Positions 33,350 through 45,720 are shown, counted from the stretch's first letter. The stretch: DNA of 64,000 nucleotides from Norana najaformis (GCA_964023275.1 OZ029921.1:13707806-13771805), one strand, 5' to 3'. Notes: a model not told the origin generated them from the sequence alone. Numbers and translations: made by a program.

Positions 33350-33359
33350 TAATAATAAA

Positions 33360-36300
33360 ATGATTTACAGAGCGCTGTAGTATGACTGAGTATTGTTAGA
33401 CCCACAGCATTAGTAATTCCTTAAGTTTCCGGGTAAGCCTAGTTAGAGATTTTAATACAGCCACTAATTTCTGTGCTAGCATAGCAACTTCCAGCAACTG
33501 ACAAATTTCTTGATCTTAAAAATATTCTTTAGTACCAGTAATTTAAACTATGTAAGACGACCTCTTACAAAAGTTGTGTTGCAAACATTATAAAGGAAAA
33601 ACTGCATTAGAAGATTATTCTCACAAAATGTACTGATTTTTGTTTTTGTTACTTTTAGCATATGTACATTAATTTATCTATGAAACATAATATTTCATTT
33701 AAAAGTCAATACACCAGTCTCTCACTCTGCCACAGTATTTCGTATCCACACTAAGTACTGTGCTATACATGTGGGTTGCATTAAACTGAAATGGTATTTT
33801 GCAAACATGTGCATGTCTATGTAACTGTATATTTGCAGGGATTAAAAAGTATTAAAACTTGATATGGTCATGAAAACTCGATATGGTCATGAAAAATGAG
33901 TCTACCAGGTGCATGCTATAGGCTTCATTGGACATGTAAAGGCTGCCAGAAACTTCTGTTTAAATCTAAATTTCATTTTGGAATAGAAGCAATTTTTACT
34001 AAATTTGGTTGAATGCTATGTTGTTTGTTTTAACTATCTGCTTTCTGGCGCCCTGAACTTCGGGCTGTGCGTGTGAAATGCCATTGATAAATTTATTTGC
34101 TCTAATTACATTATCAATAAAGTACTTGTACAACACCCTAAAATAACCTTTCATTTGAAAGAAACAATACACAATCAGTCGTGCTAGAGATGTTTTCAAG
34201 TCATCAGTATAGTTAATATGATCGAGGATATGTGCTATAAAAGTAAATACATCGCCTGTACCTGATGTTGTCTCATTTCATTTTTTGCACCTGAACCAAG
34301 TAGAATATGACTTAAACATCAAAACACTCCCTTAGTATTTAAAATATTGCTGTGTTACAGAGACAGGTTGAAAAATTTTCATGTCCATTCAGTTTAATGA
34401 GAATGTAGTAAAAATAAATTGCGCATTATTAAACTGTCATAATGGTAATCGTAAACTCAAGATTTCTACAGCGCCCAGTGAAAGCTAAGTCACGGGAAGC
34501 AGCTTATTCACAGGCGCTGAGTCAAAATGAAATCAATAGGCAAGAAAGCTTTGGTTCCAGATCGAGATCCAAGAGTCAGGCAGTCAGACTACAAAGGGTG
34601 GTGTTTGGATTGGATCTGTGGGATAGATAAGGGGAGGAAGAGGAATCAGGATAGGATCTGCAGAAGACCAGTGTTTTTAGTTTTGATTGGAAACATTCAC
34701 AGAGATTATAAGGGGTGAAAAGATGGTGAGTTTGTATGATGGATCAGATAATTGTCGTAATTCTGGCAGGAGTTTTTGTGTCATCTGATTGTACCTGATG
34801 CAATCTCATTTCCATAGACATTCTTTTTGCACATGTAGCAAGCAGAGCATAGAATTAGACAACACAACACTCCCGTGGCATTCAAGATACTGCTAATTTT
34901 ATTGAGTGAAAGGTTGAAAATCTGCATTTCCCTTCAGTTTAACAAGAATGTAGTAAGATTAAATTGCATGTACCAATTCAGACATTTTCAGACATGGGTT
35001 GGCACTCTCAGACTATTCCTCTATGGTCTGTGTGGACCTGTTGAATATACGCATGTACAGACTATATAAAATGTTTACACATTTTCCTGATTTCCATGAG
35101 TTGTATCTGCATGCGAGTTATGTGTGTCAAAAAATGTATTTGTTTTTACATTTATGGCTGCAGTCAGCAAGGAACTGTAAAGTACCCCAGAGATAGCTTG
35201 CTATTTACAGTTCTATGCAAGTTGTTTTTTGTTTGTCTTTCATTTGTAATCCTGAGAAGTCATAAATACTTTGGGTAAATAATGATAATAATATTAATAG
35301 TAATAGTACCGCTTACTAAATGTTTGTATACGATTCAGTTTGATCCTGAATAGTACTTCAAATAGTTTTTTGTATTTGGCTAAATAGTTTCTTGAATCTG
35401 AATACAAATAGTAAATGCACTATATAAATTTTGACATCTGCTTGTAGTTAATGTACTATATAAAATTTATGTTTCTGGTTGGTGTTTCCACTGGTGATCT
35501 GAACTCTCCTTTTAACTTCCGGTTTGTTATTTTTGAGTAAAGTGATCTTTAGCTTCTTATATTTTGTTAAATTGAATTTATGTAGCCTGTAAAGTTTAAA
35601 AATGTATCTGACCATAGATAGCAAATTCCGATAGGGTAATGTTTTAAGATGATCTAGACAAAGATCTGAGCAAAGTGACCAACTAGGTATCAATTTCATG
35701 TGGCACTGACCATTTGACCATTTGAAGAGTTTTAGAACAATGCTCAAAATAATCTGTTAAAGTACAGGGATGCTGACGAACACAAAATCATGCACTTGAA
35801 ATATGCTGCATTGTTAATACAGTCTGTTGGATAAAAATGAAAACTCAGCAAACTGTGAGCAACTTTAGTTCAAAGACCCACCACAAAAGAAACTGCTACT
35901 GCAAAGTTCTTGAGATGACTGATTTTTTGGCAGGATGAGATTCGTGAGCTTTGGCAACGGGATTTCAGCAACTACAGACCTGGAAACTGAAATGAATAGA
36001 TCACTAGCAGAACCTTGCATACCAAAAACTTCAGATTCATTGATTTGGTGACAACAGCAAGGACACATAAACCCAAACCTTAGAACATGTGCCCAAGTCT
36101 TTCTAGTGCTAACGTTTTGCTTGTGGCTGCTTGTGGCCTCTAACTTAATGATACAGTCATCCCAGATTGTGAGAGAAAATAGAGTACTGTATACCTGGCA
36201 GAAATTGTCCAATAAAACATAATTATGATAGTAATCAGTAAGCAACAGAGTAACACAAAAGTTTTTGAAAATAATTCTTTGGAAATAATTTTACTGTTTT

Positions 36301-37150
36301 AAATAGATTATGAAATCAGGTAAGTTTCTGTAATACATATTAAACTGTTCTCAGACGAAATATGCTGCACCATATAAACTCCTGCAAATACGTTGGGAAC
36401 AACTAGTGACTTGTGTCAAATTGTCTTTTCAATTTGTGTTTGGCACACATCCACATGTTTTCCACGTTTCATGTGTTTACCTCACCATTGTTGAGATCTA
36501 CAAAGTTGTGTTCATGCACAACAACAGAATGCTGAGTTTTCTAGATTCCTGTATGCTCTCCATCCATCATACATGACATGATCACTGTTACTGATTACTT
36601 ACTTATTTACTGGATATGTTCATCTGTCTATTTTCTCTCTCAGTCTATGGTGGCCATATTGTAAGTTAGTGGTAAAAGTGAAAAATTACCAAGAAGTTGC
36701 TTTTCATATGACAGTTTAAAATGTTTTGTCTTTCTAAGCATAACTTTCAATAATCAGTACAACTATTTTCTTGTCTAATGACAGTTAAAGACATTCAACA
36801 TTTAAATTACAAGTTTTAGGAAGCTCAATAACTTTAGGCAATTGAGTTATATTGAACATTTTGAGTATATTTGTCTGCTTTTTACTAATTAAAAAATTAA
36901 AAACTTTGTTTAACGTGTCCTCCTGTGGCTACTATTCTACTGCTATTCATGTTCGTATTCGGCTGATTAACATGTTCAATTATTCATATTCAGCTAAGTG
37001 ATAAAAAATGCTGTTTGGTACAGCTTTAATAATTATGATGATGATATTGAGGGAACTATTGAGATTCATTTGTTGTTTTAGAGATGTAAATTATGAGCCC
37101 ACTTGCTGATGTGTTGGTCCAAAATGTGACAGTTTGGCTGTAGTGAACCT
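33360..37150. other. Intron/intergenic DNA upstream of the plus-strand gene
   Basis: Apart from the repeat at 34.4-34.8 kb, I see no supported feature here. ORFs at 35.4-36.2 kb are short, AT-biased and without motifs. Confidence 0.45.
34440..34780 (+). repeat. TATATAGCGCC-type repeat, copy (pair with 45107-45430)
   Basis: Shares a long run of words with 45107-45430: GTAA(T)CGTAAACTCAAGATTTC, ACAGCGCCCA, GTGAAAGCTAAGTCACGGG, CAGTCAAAA, GTTCCAGATC, AAAGTCAGGCAG and AGTCAGGATAGGATCTG. By eye the two are about 70% identical. The frame through it is open by chance. Confidence 0.6.
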
Positions 37151-37201
37151 GTTTCCTTGCTTCTCTTCTGCTGTGAGCTGAATGATATGTTTTCTGCAAA
37201 A

Positions 37202-37903
37202 ATGGTCTGCCTTATCCAGAAACTCATTGGAACAGACGAGAACAGCCCAACCAGTGAGTCTAACCCACTCTCCTCTGTGGACATTGACTGTGCTACACAC
37301 AAACCTAGGCAGTCAGAACCTGGAGACGATTTCTGTGATCAATCTCACTGTCCAGATAGACGATTAGCTGCAAAGAGAAAGCAGTCTGAGTCCAATGGAA
37401 TGACCAAAATTGTGTCTGCGCAAAGTCATCATCAAAGTCAAAGAGTGTCCATCCCACCCTCCAGGGGCATCACAGAGATTAGCAGCCAACAAGGTTGTAT
37501 TGCTTGTGCTAAAGAAGGTGCTCCTCCTGCTCATAAACTTCCTCCACCTCCTTCTGCATTCTTTTCATCCTCATCATCATCATGGTCTCCTTTGGAACCA
37601 TTGTTACTGTCCTCGTCTAAAGATATGTTGCTGTGTAATCGGCCAGTTTCTAGTGGTGCTATGGGTTCAGCTGAGCCTGTCTGTTGTTGTGATGCTTGCG
37701 TGTACATGTCGGACTCCAATTTGCCATTTATAGCTCACCAGGAGACGACGTCTCCTCCGCCAGCATGTAAGCGGGTGATCGATTATGCACAGCCACTTTT
37801 GCCACTGTCTGGACTCCTGCCCACTGCCTTCAGTTATCCCAGTAATTCATCTGCACCTTCTTATGTTACAAGTGCATCTTCACAGACATCATCTGCTGCC
37901 ATG
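37202..37903 (+). CDS. Unrecognised Ser/Pro/Cys-rich protein, large exon
   Basis: About 234 codons open from ATG at 37202 (AAAATGG context), with in-frame upstream ATG at 37187 and a possible acceptor at 37218, so the true exon start is unsettled. Features: acidic and Ser-rich beginning (GTDENSPTSESNP), basic KRKQSES (possible nuclear signal), Cys pairs (GCIACAKEG, VCCCDACVYM), poly-Pro and poly-Ser runs, SPPPACKRVIDYAQPLLPLSGLLP. It ends ATG before a consensus GTAAGA donor in phase 0. Its base composition and lack of stops over 750 bases on a strand otherwise full of stops mark it as real coding sequence. It looks like a nuclear regulator, but no family is recognised. Confidence 0.7.
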
Positions 37904-38159
37904 GTAAGATAACTAAAATTCATCCATTAGTTTATTACTACTTCCTTATTCTTATTTTATTTATGGCAAAGCTTTCTTACATTAGTGACTGGCTTTCTCT
38001 GACTTCCTCTCTTCTCTTTTCTTTGCCCTGTACGGCAGATTGGGGTGCATGTCTGTGAATGTGCAATGATGGAACATAGACTGCAATCACAGAACTTTAT
38101 CAAGATTACCTGAACATGTACTTTTAACCCTGCTGCTCTTATTTATACATATATTTTTA

Positions 38160-39600
38160 CATTTAAAAGCCTAGGGAACTTCTAAATGAACATTAGCATC
38201 AAATATCGGTTTAAAGTATTTATTTCCTATGTACTATATTTACAGATGCTATAATACAATAAACATAAATCATACTTCCATGATATATCAAAACGAAGTT
38301 GTAACCACAAGAAGACTTCAACCAATGAGGAACGTGCCACAATACCAAAGCATCAAAAGGTCCCACAGATCAAACACATGAAAATGGTTCCTATGAACCA
38401 AACCCCAAAACAGACCGCAGACAGCAAACGTTCTGCCTAACTCTAACTCTACGCTGCTAGATGTCGTCTTTTTCCTGCGTAAAGTTAGCACAGCTCTGTC
38501 TCATCCTCTGATAGAACATCACATGTAACATACCCTCTGACCAAAAAGTGAGGGCACTCATAAGGTGACCGAAATCAAAATACTTTCTGGGTGACCAATT
38601 CCACAGATTTGGGAGCAGTTTGCTCCTCCTTTGCCAGTTCATGTTTTAATTTCAGTTTTAAGAATGAAGAAGCAACATGACCCAATTCTTTGCAATAGTA
38701 ACAATGAATTTGAGTCCCAAATTAACATTTAAATTTTCCATCTTGACCAAAAGAAAATTTATTTCCCATCTTCTTATTTTGTGATTGCAATTTTGACCCA
38801 AACATTGAAAATTTTTGGGTGTCCCAATACCGAGTATCCATGCGTTTCTCCACAGGAGGAATAGGCTTGTACAAAATAGCATATTCATCTGCTAACTTTG
38901 CGGCGTCCATAAGGGTTTTTCGACTTTTTGTCAATTATTCATCTGTGTAATTCGTTTGGTAAACAATTGACAAACTGTTCCAGCTTAAATACTTCTAAAA
39001 CCCTATTCAGTTAATCGAATGCTTCCTCGCCTTTCAACCAACGCTGAAATGGCAGCATTAACATAAATGCAAAATTAGAGTATTTCTCCATGTTCAGGGT
39101 CGGTGCCAGAGTATTTCGCGCCATAGGCGAACCTGTTGCATTTACCGGCGGTAAGTGCATTAACTAATTAATATTAAATTAACTAAGTTAATATAACCTT
39201 CACACAGGAATGCACCCGAATGCTGCATCTTTAATTTAGTAACGTCGTTCATTATAATCATCTACGAATCATTATTACTTCTAACTAAAACAAAATATGG
39301 CACTTAATAATTTTTAAATTTTCCTGTAATTCATTCATTAATAAATGGTGGCAAAACGGCGGCAATGTTTAAAAAATATTTTTTTAAGTAGCTTTTCTGC
39401 CGCCCCCAGAAATGTGCCGCCCTAGGCGGCCGCCTAGTGGTTAAAACGGCCCTGTCCATGTTACCTTTTACCATCGACCGAAACCTTTTTCTGTACTACC
39501 CCAGAACTCTGGAATAACCAGTAAGGGTTGCTTGCTTTAAAATGTCATAGTCTTACACTATTTAAAGTGGTATTTACAAGAAATCCCATCTGTGTGCTAA
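38160..39600 (-). mobile_element. Fossil LTR retrotransposon (Ty3/Gypsy-like), gag part plus partial LTR
   Basis: On the minus strand, about 39.6 to 38.5 kb resembles a gag region of the Ty3/Gypsy kind, including a Cys/His nucleocapsid-type knuckle area, and it runs directly into LTR-like sequence at 38540-38160. The same LTR sequence occurs at 40355-41577. No pol is present. The copy is broken, with several interruptions and a large internal loss, and looks old. A 360-bp hAT-like element has inserted into it at 39095. Confidence 0.6.
39095..39454. mobile_element. hAT-like non-autonomous element with perfect 8-bp target duplication
   Basis: Starts CAGGGTCGGTGCCAGAG and ends ...AACGGCCCTG, so the ends are inverted (CAGGG(T/C)CG). 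It is flanked on both sides by TCCATGTT (39087-39094 and 39455-39462), an exact 8-base duplication as made by hAT transposases. The 360-bp interior has no coding potential and contains near-terminal GGCGGCCGCC-type sequence. Sequence on both sides belongs to the same LTR-element fossil. Confidence 0.85.
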
Positions 39601-40330
39601 ATATGTAAATAAACCCACAATTGCTAATAAGATCAAATTTGTGATTTATAGAAACAAATTCAAACAAATAAGACGAGCTGCCGAGAGAAGCTATTATATC
39701 AACAAAATTCTCAGTTACGAAAATGACTTAAAAAGAACTTGGGGTATAATTAAAACACTTTTACACCAAAGAGAAGATCCTCTGATAATAGACAGTTTCC
39801 TTATTGATGATGTTGCAGTCAATGACAGAAGTCTTATTGCATCTAAATTCAATGACTATTTTACCAAAATTGGGCCCCAGCTAACTTCCAACATAACTGA
39901 AAGTAAACACTTGTATGGCGATTTTTTTAAAACAAGTAGCTATCTTATCTGTTGCAACAGAACCTAAAACCTGAAATAATAAGCATTGTGGAAGGATTCC
40001 ATCCCACCCATGGTAATGGCTTGGACGAAATAGATCCTCAGATTGCCAGATTTGCCACTTAATCAATTTTGATCCCTCTTGCTAACGTTATAAATTGCTC
40101 TATTACAACTGGTCTAGTCCCTAATAGTTTAAAGTCTGCTAAAGTAGTTCCTATCTTCAAATCGGGGAGAGAAATAACTTTTGCAGCTATAGGCCCATAT
40201 CAGTTTTACCTTATTTTTCTAAATTCTCAACTGTTAATGGCTTTTGCACAAACGGCATGCCATTACTAGACCCCAGTTTAGAACAAGTGTGCAACATGTT
40301 AATGCCTTTACGATACCAATTTAATATTTT
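39600..40330 (+). mobile_element. Decayed LINE fragment (region before and into RT)
   Basis: The frame 39641-39967 reads YRNKFKQIRRAAERSYYINKIL...KRTWGIIKTLL...SKFNDYFTKIGPQL, the linker between endonuclease and RT in non-LTR elements. It is followed in broken frames by NGLDEIDPQIARF and NCSITTGLVPNSLKSAKVVPIFKSG, the first RT motif. Frame changes lie near 39950 and 40060. It lies between the two LTR-related segments. Confidence 0.8.
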
Positions 40331-40354
40331 TTCTGATGGGCCCCCATATGTTGC

Positions 40355-41577
40355 AATTAAAAGCTTAGGGAACTTCTAAATGAATATTAATATCAAATTT
40401 CAGTTTAAAGTATTTATTTTGTGTGTACAATATTTACAGTTGCTATAATACTATAGCCAAGTTAATTTGAGTAGGCTATTGTAGTATATTACACTACACA
40501 GTAAGTCTAGCCACTATAGAAGTTATTGGAGGTTAGGATGAAGAGGACAGCTAATTGCAGAGAACTGATACCAACACCTGGTTTACATCAGCGGCCCCGG
40601 TCAGCGAGTAGTCAGAAGGGTGTCTGATTTATTACTTTGTCCAGACAGGTAGAGGAATCTTAGATTTCATACAACTGACTCACCAGCCCACTCAGAGAGC
40701 TTTGCAGAGACAGGCAAGAATACATAAGGCCAATCCTGTACAGATACAGGCGCAGATCGAAACGGAGTCAAGCCAGCGGACACGCCAAGATCAACAAAGC
40801 AACACGGAACCAGTCTGAGAGAAGTACACAGACAAACCAAGCTGTAGATTTCAGACAAAGAGAATCCTAGCGTCCAATCAAATAGACTATCCGGAGTAAC
40901 TCCATAACTATTGACCAATGGGGGTCCGACACATATCGCCGGACGAGAGAACCTCAGACAGGATCTATACTAAGTCAGTCTGGGTTGAGATACCATACAG
41001 ATCAGTCGATTAGCTCTGAGATTCTACTCTCGGAGATAGAACGCAGTTAAAAATGTAGTTGGAGTAGTGTCTAGTGTATGATCGACACTACCGGGTAAAA
41101 TAGAGTAAAGGTTTGTCTTAGGCTTCTGCTTTGCTCCTCAGTCGAACTAGAATCTTGCTCGCGTTATGTCAAACAATCATTCGAAGAACATTCAAGTGCT
41201 GAATGACATTTCGAGAATAAAAGATGAAAACTGTACAATGCGAACTGGATGAGAATCTTCATCACAATCGGTAGAAATGAACTCTACCACAATACAATAA
41301 ACACAAATCAAACCTCCATGAGATATCAGAACGAAGTCATAACCACAAGAAGACTTCAACCAACGAGAATGTGCCACCAACACCGAAGCATCAGAAGGTT
41401 CCATGGGACCAAACACACGAAAATGGTTCCTATGAACCAAACCCCAAAACAGTCCTGCCAGACCAAAGACAGCAAACGTTCTGCCTACTCTCACTCTGCG
41501 CCGCTAGAGGTCATCTTTTTCCCACATAAGTTAACACACCTCTGTCTCTCATCCTCTGATAGAACGTCGTGTGTTAT
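40355..41577 (-). mobile_element. Isolated LTR related to the fossil at 38.2-39.6 kb
   Basis: Its outer parts (40355-40450 and 41297-41577) match 38163-38262 and 38263-38540. The two differ by about 840 bases present only here, so either this copy carries an insertion or the other has lost the middle. No internal coding region adjoins it. Probably a solo LTR, old. Confidence 0.55.
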
Positions 41578-41650
41578 ATATATATATATTATATATATAT
41601 ATATATATTATATATATATATATTTTATATATATATATTTATATTATGAG
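41571..41650. repeat. (TA)n microsatellite
   Basis: About 75 bases of TA units, followed at 41771-41800 by a short (CTGT)n tract. Confidence 0.95.
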
Positions 41651-41824
41651 TTGTAATTGTGTGTGCTGGACAACAAGTTTTATTTGACTTTAAACAGTTT
41701 TTCAACATACTTCTCATAACCGTTTTCACTTCGCTAAAACCTACATTAACTTTAACTACTGGCAACTATCTGTCTGTCTGTCTGTCTCTCTGTCTGTCCC
41801 TATATATTTGTTTGTATGTATGTA

Positions 41825-42300
41825 CACTGCACCCTCGCTATAACATGCATTGATGTAATGTGAATTTGGGTATGACATGGTCATGGCTGTGAATCCCAAA
41901 TATAGCATCGATATGGTAATGCTATCCAGACAGAAGCACTGATCTTTCTTTTCTCATTGTTTGCCATGCTGATAGTAGGTCAAATGCTTACGTAGTATAC
42001 CACTTAGAGATAACCGCTGTAGATCAGCGACATTATATTTCTGTAAGGCTTTTGCTTATGTAGAACTCCAAGGATATACAAGATTTTTATTCTACCATTT
42101 GCGTAATTAATTGTGTCACTAAAATTATTTCAATCTCTAAGGAAAAATTTTGAGAAAAAGGAAGGCCTACTCTGCAGAATTTGGATGTAATCGAAAGACA
42201 TAGAAATGGCAAAACACAGGCAAAAAGTACAGATCTTGGCATTAATCAGCAAAATTTTTTGTATCACATATTGTTTCTTTCAAACAAAAGCTAATTTTAA
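41825..42300 (+). mobile_element. Second pogo-like remnant, 5' end and psq-type start of transposase
   Basis: TA precedes CACTGCACCCTCGCTATAAC at 41825, the typical end of pogo/Tigger-like elements. Around 42150-42260 broken frames give RKRKAYSAEF, LDVIERHRNGKTQAK and DLGINQQN, the N-terminal helix-turn-helix region. The rest of the transposase is missing. A LINE fragment follows immediately. It differs enough from the 27.0-kb element to be another subfamily. Confidence 0.65.
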
Positions 42301-42339
42301 GATGTTTGTTTATCTAAAATAATTGTCATCTATATTTAT

Positions 42340-42890
42340 CTACTACATTCCATACAGATGCCGTGCCAAGATCAAGAGAAGAATAGCAATGGGAAAAGAA
42401 GCATTCTGGAAGAGGGGAGAACTTCTGAGGGGAAGGCTGAATCTGGATCTGAAGAAAAGAATGGTGAAAAGCCTCATATGGAGTGTAACACTGTATGATT
42501 CTGAGACATGGACTACTGGAAAGGCAGAAACTGAGAAACTCGAGGCATTTGAAATGTGGATGAGAAGACTGGCCAAAATCAGCTGGAAGGAATACAAAAC
42601 AAACGAGCTTAGTAAAGGAAGAAAGAACACTGGTCAGTACAATAAGGAGGAGACAAAGGAACTGGATAGGTCACAGACTACACGGAAACTCTCCTGAGGA
42701 CAGTGGTTGAAGGAAGAATTGAGGGAATGAAAGTTCCAGGAAGACCCAGGAATATGCTGCTGGACTGGATGATGGATAAAGGAAGAAGATGGGGCTTAAA
42801 AGCAGTCAAGGAGAGTGCAGAGAACAGAGAAGTGGTGTTGTTGGATTCTTGGACCTGACTAAGGGCAGAACACTGAAGAAGAATTCCATA
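42340..42890 (+). mobile_element. LINE C-terminal fragment (KKRMVKSLIWSVTLYDSETW type)
   Basis: The frame 42323-42697 reads RRIAMGKEAFWKRGELLRGRLNLDLKKRMVKSLIWSV then EAFEMWMRRLAKISWKEYKTNE. Another frame continues VLRTVVEGRIEGMKVPGRPR-like sequence to about 42860. This is the well-known C-terminal region of endonuclease/reverse-transcriptase LINEs, here with a missing Arg-Arg-Met type segment and a frame change near 42630. Confidence 0.8.
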
Positions 42891-42894
42891 CTTG

Positions 42895-43155
42895 CAGCCC
42901 ACACTGACCATAAGAACAAGGAACAGTCTACAAGCGCTAACACACAGCCCAAAATTTCTTAACTAGGCTGTGTGATTTGTTACTACATTTTCGTTGAATT
43001 GAAATATGGATTTTCAGCCTATTGTTAACAACAAAGTTATAAATAATACCAGAAGGTGGTATTGTTTAGGCCTATTTTGCTTCTGGTAAAAAAGGAACTT
43101 TTGCAGAAATGAAATTGCATCAGGAGTGAGATGCATTTGTTATAACGGATATCTA
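42895..43155 (+). repeat. Unnamed dispersed repeat R1, copy 2
   Basis: Shares ACACTGACCATAAGAACAAG, CTACAAGCGCTAACAC, TGGATTTTCAGCC, GTATTGTTTAGGCCTA and GCAGAAATGAAATTGCATCAGG with the copies at 15.3 and 43.4 kb. Confidence 0.55.
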
Positions 43156-43374
43156 ATCGATTGTAAGCAATACATTGTGAGAAATATATTGGTGATTCTG
43201 TATTACCAGTAATACAGAATACTGTTGTATGTAATTATGTATTAACAATTATATACTAACATAATTATATGTTAACAACAACATTGATGCGGTAAGCGAT
43301 GCCGGTAGAACATGCCTTACTGCAGTAGAAGACTTGTTTAATAATGACATTGAGTCTGATGAGAGCAGGGCTAT

Positions 43375-44190
43375 ACAGACCATAAGACGAGGTCTGTCCA
43401 CAAGCGCTTATCTTAAAATGCCCACATCTTAAAATGTGTGAACTAGTACGTGCGATTTATTTTTCCTACATTCACATTAAATTGAATGGAAATGTGGATT
43501 TTCAACCTTTCTGTAACAATGATATTTTAAATGTTATGGGAGTGTGGTTTTTGTGTAGACCTACCCTCTACTTTTAGGCGACAAAGAGAACGTCCCCAGA
43601 AGTGAGATTACATGAAGTGCAATCACAAAATGCATTTGTTTTTATGATGCGTATGTAATCATTGTGCCAGACAAAGACCGCAGTAATCCCTGAACAATAG
43701 CCTACATCGCTTTCTAGTAGTAATTTTATGTCTATACGAAGAGTACACAAGTTTTTCCTATGTTCTTGCACTAATAGGCCTTATGTTTTTAATTGTTTGC
43801 AAGTGAGAATGCACTTTGTGTCTTTGCATAGTATCTTTGATCGCTATATTTAGATTCCTTGGGGCAGTTGTTTTTGTTAAGTGGAACCATGAAATCAGAT
43901 CTGATACCAATGCAGCTTGGAATAAAATTAACAGTCTTTAATTCAGAAAGTGTAAAAATAATTAAGTCAGAACAAATTAAATCTTGGCAGTCATGTCTAA
44001 TTTGCCGTTGGTGTTTATCAAGTTATGGCAGTGTTGTTTTGGTACAATATGGAAAATATAGTAAGCTCATGGTGACCATCTGAATGAACTAGTATAGCCA
44101 GCACACCAAGGTGATCTGAAGGGAGGGTGTGGGGTTAGTAAAATCTCACATAACCCGTGGGGCATATGCATCAAAATACGGTACACATCC
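43375..44190 (+). repeat. Unnamed dispersed repeat R1, copy 3, longest
   Basis: Runs from ACAGACCATAAGACGAGGTC through GGATTTTCAACC, TTTTAAATGTTATGGGAGTG and TTTAGATTCCTTGGGGCAGT to AAAATACGGTACAC. It covers both the left block seen at 15.3 kb and the right block seen at 17.8 kb, and so shows that those two belong together. Confidence 0.55.
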
Positions 44191-44586
44191 TGCTGCTCTT
44201 ATATATATATATGTAATATATATACATATGATTCATGTGTATGTAGGTGTTCATTTCAGCATTTTATAGCATCTTTTACAGTTTGTGCAAAGGGTTCTCA
44301 GAGATGGCTGTTTCTTTGCAGAACTGTGTCACTGGTGCATTTTAAGCTAGGCAGTGATGTATATTGCACAATTTCTGGCAGAACAGTGAAAATTTTCAGC
44401 ACTTGCAGGTTTTTCTGAAAGTAGGTCATCACAAGCTACAGAACGCAATGATCTCAAACTTGATTGACTCAAGACAGAACCCGAGCTCCCTGATGGAATC
44501 TGGTGCCATACCGACTGTTGAAGTTTGCCCCACGATATTGATCTTAAGTGTAATCTTGTCCCTGACAGATGAACACAGTTTGAGGG

Positions 44587-44850
44587 GTGCTGTTTTCAGA
44601 ACCAGCCCAAACAGCAGATGATTTTGTAGAGCAACTTTCTACTGTTGTTCTGAGAGAGTTGGATGAAGTTGAACCCATCTGCACCTGCTTCAGGAAACCC
44701 ACCAAGCCTATCACAGAATGGCTTTCAGCTGAAGCAAAGCAAGCCAAGAGAGAGATCATCGCTGTCTGGAACATCATTGGAAGAAACCTCAGCAGGAAAG
44801 TGACCGAATTGCCTATTGAAGAGCTTGCCGGGTGTCAAACAAAGTAATTG
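44587..44850 (+). mobile_element. LINE fragment, pre-RT linker
   Basis: The frame reads TADDFVEQLSTVVLRELDEV...CFRKPTKPITEWLSAEAKQAKREIIAVW, matching the linker of CR1/L2-like LINEs (RxxKPxxxWLSxEAxxAKRxRRxxERxW). It is truncated at both ends. The 300 bases before it are probably older sequence of the same insertion. Confidence 0.6.
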
Positions 44851-45106
44851 TGACATCTCAACAGTTGTTATACTGTGACCAGCTGGATATTGCTGAAACT
44901 GCCAGAGACTGATGGAGTGTTGTAGAGAAGCAGTGAGTGTCTGAAAGTTGTAAAAATGCAATTACTTTGCTGTTCTTATGGGTTTTTACAATGACTGTAA
45001 TGACCTTGAAAACAAAAAGCAATGTCTAGGTTTTTCAAAATTTTTTGCTGCCAAAATTTCTAATTTAAAAATTGCATTGTCTCCTCTAGTGCATCAATCC
45101 TGGATC

Positions 45107-45430
45107 GTAATTGTAATCCCAAGATTTCTACAGCACCCAACAAAAGCCACATCACGGGGACCAGCACAGATGCTCAGTCAAAACAAAATCGATAGACAAA
45201 AGGTTTTGGTTCCAAGTCACGATCCAAAAGTCAGGCAGAGAGACAGCGTGGCAGCTACGGTGAGTGATGTTTGGGATTGGAGCGGAAAGACAGATAAGAG
45301 GAAGAAGGGGAGTCAGGATAGGATCTGTGAAAGAGGTATGTTTTAAGTTTTGAGTGAAAGACCAGTGCAGAATTTGCAAGCAGTGGAGCATAGATGAGTT
45401 TGTATGATGGGCCAGATAACTGCACTTTCC
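45107..45430 (+). repeat. TATATAGCGCC-type repeat, copy (pair with 34440-34780)
   Basis: See the partner copy. Begins GTAATTGTAATCCCAAGATTTC, ACAGCACCCAACAAAAGCC, and ends around TTTTGAGTGAAAGACCAG. Confidence 0.6.
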
Positions 45431-45439
45431 TTCTCGTTC

Positions 45440-45720
45440 AGCTCTAACTTTCAATACATCCTGTCACTCCTGTGTTTGCCACATCATGTCTGCCAGTTAA
45501 ATTCTAGTCCACTTGTGCTACAGAACTGCTCTGCCATCCTTCTCTGAGCTGAGCCTGAAAGAATGCTTTGTCCTCCGGATTTTGAATTAGCACTTCAGCA
45601 ACAGCATGGGGAATATTAAATGTTTTCTGTAATGACTTGACAAATGTCTCCTTTTCAGCTTTCTCAGTTGTTCCGCCTCTCTAAACAGCCTTCTGTTTTG
45701 GCGCTTTTGCATATAAGTAA
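45440..45720 (-). other. Coding-like patch, unknown
   Basis: The reverse strand reads EKAEKETFVKSLQKTFNIPHAVAEVLIQNPEDKAFFQAQLREG without stops over about 45 codons, with a natural amino-acid mix. No family is recognised. It could belong to the relic at 46.6-47.5 kb or to another element. Confidence 0.3.
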
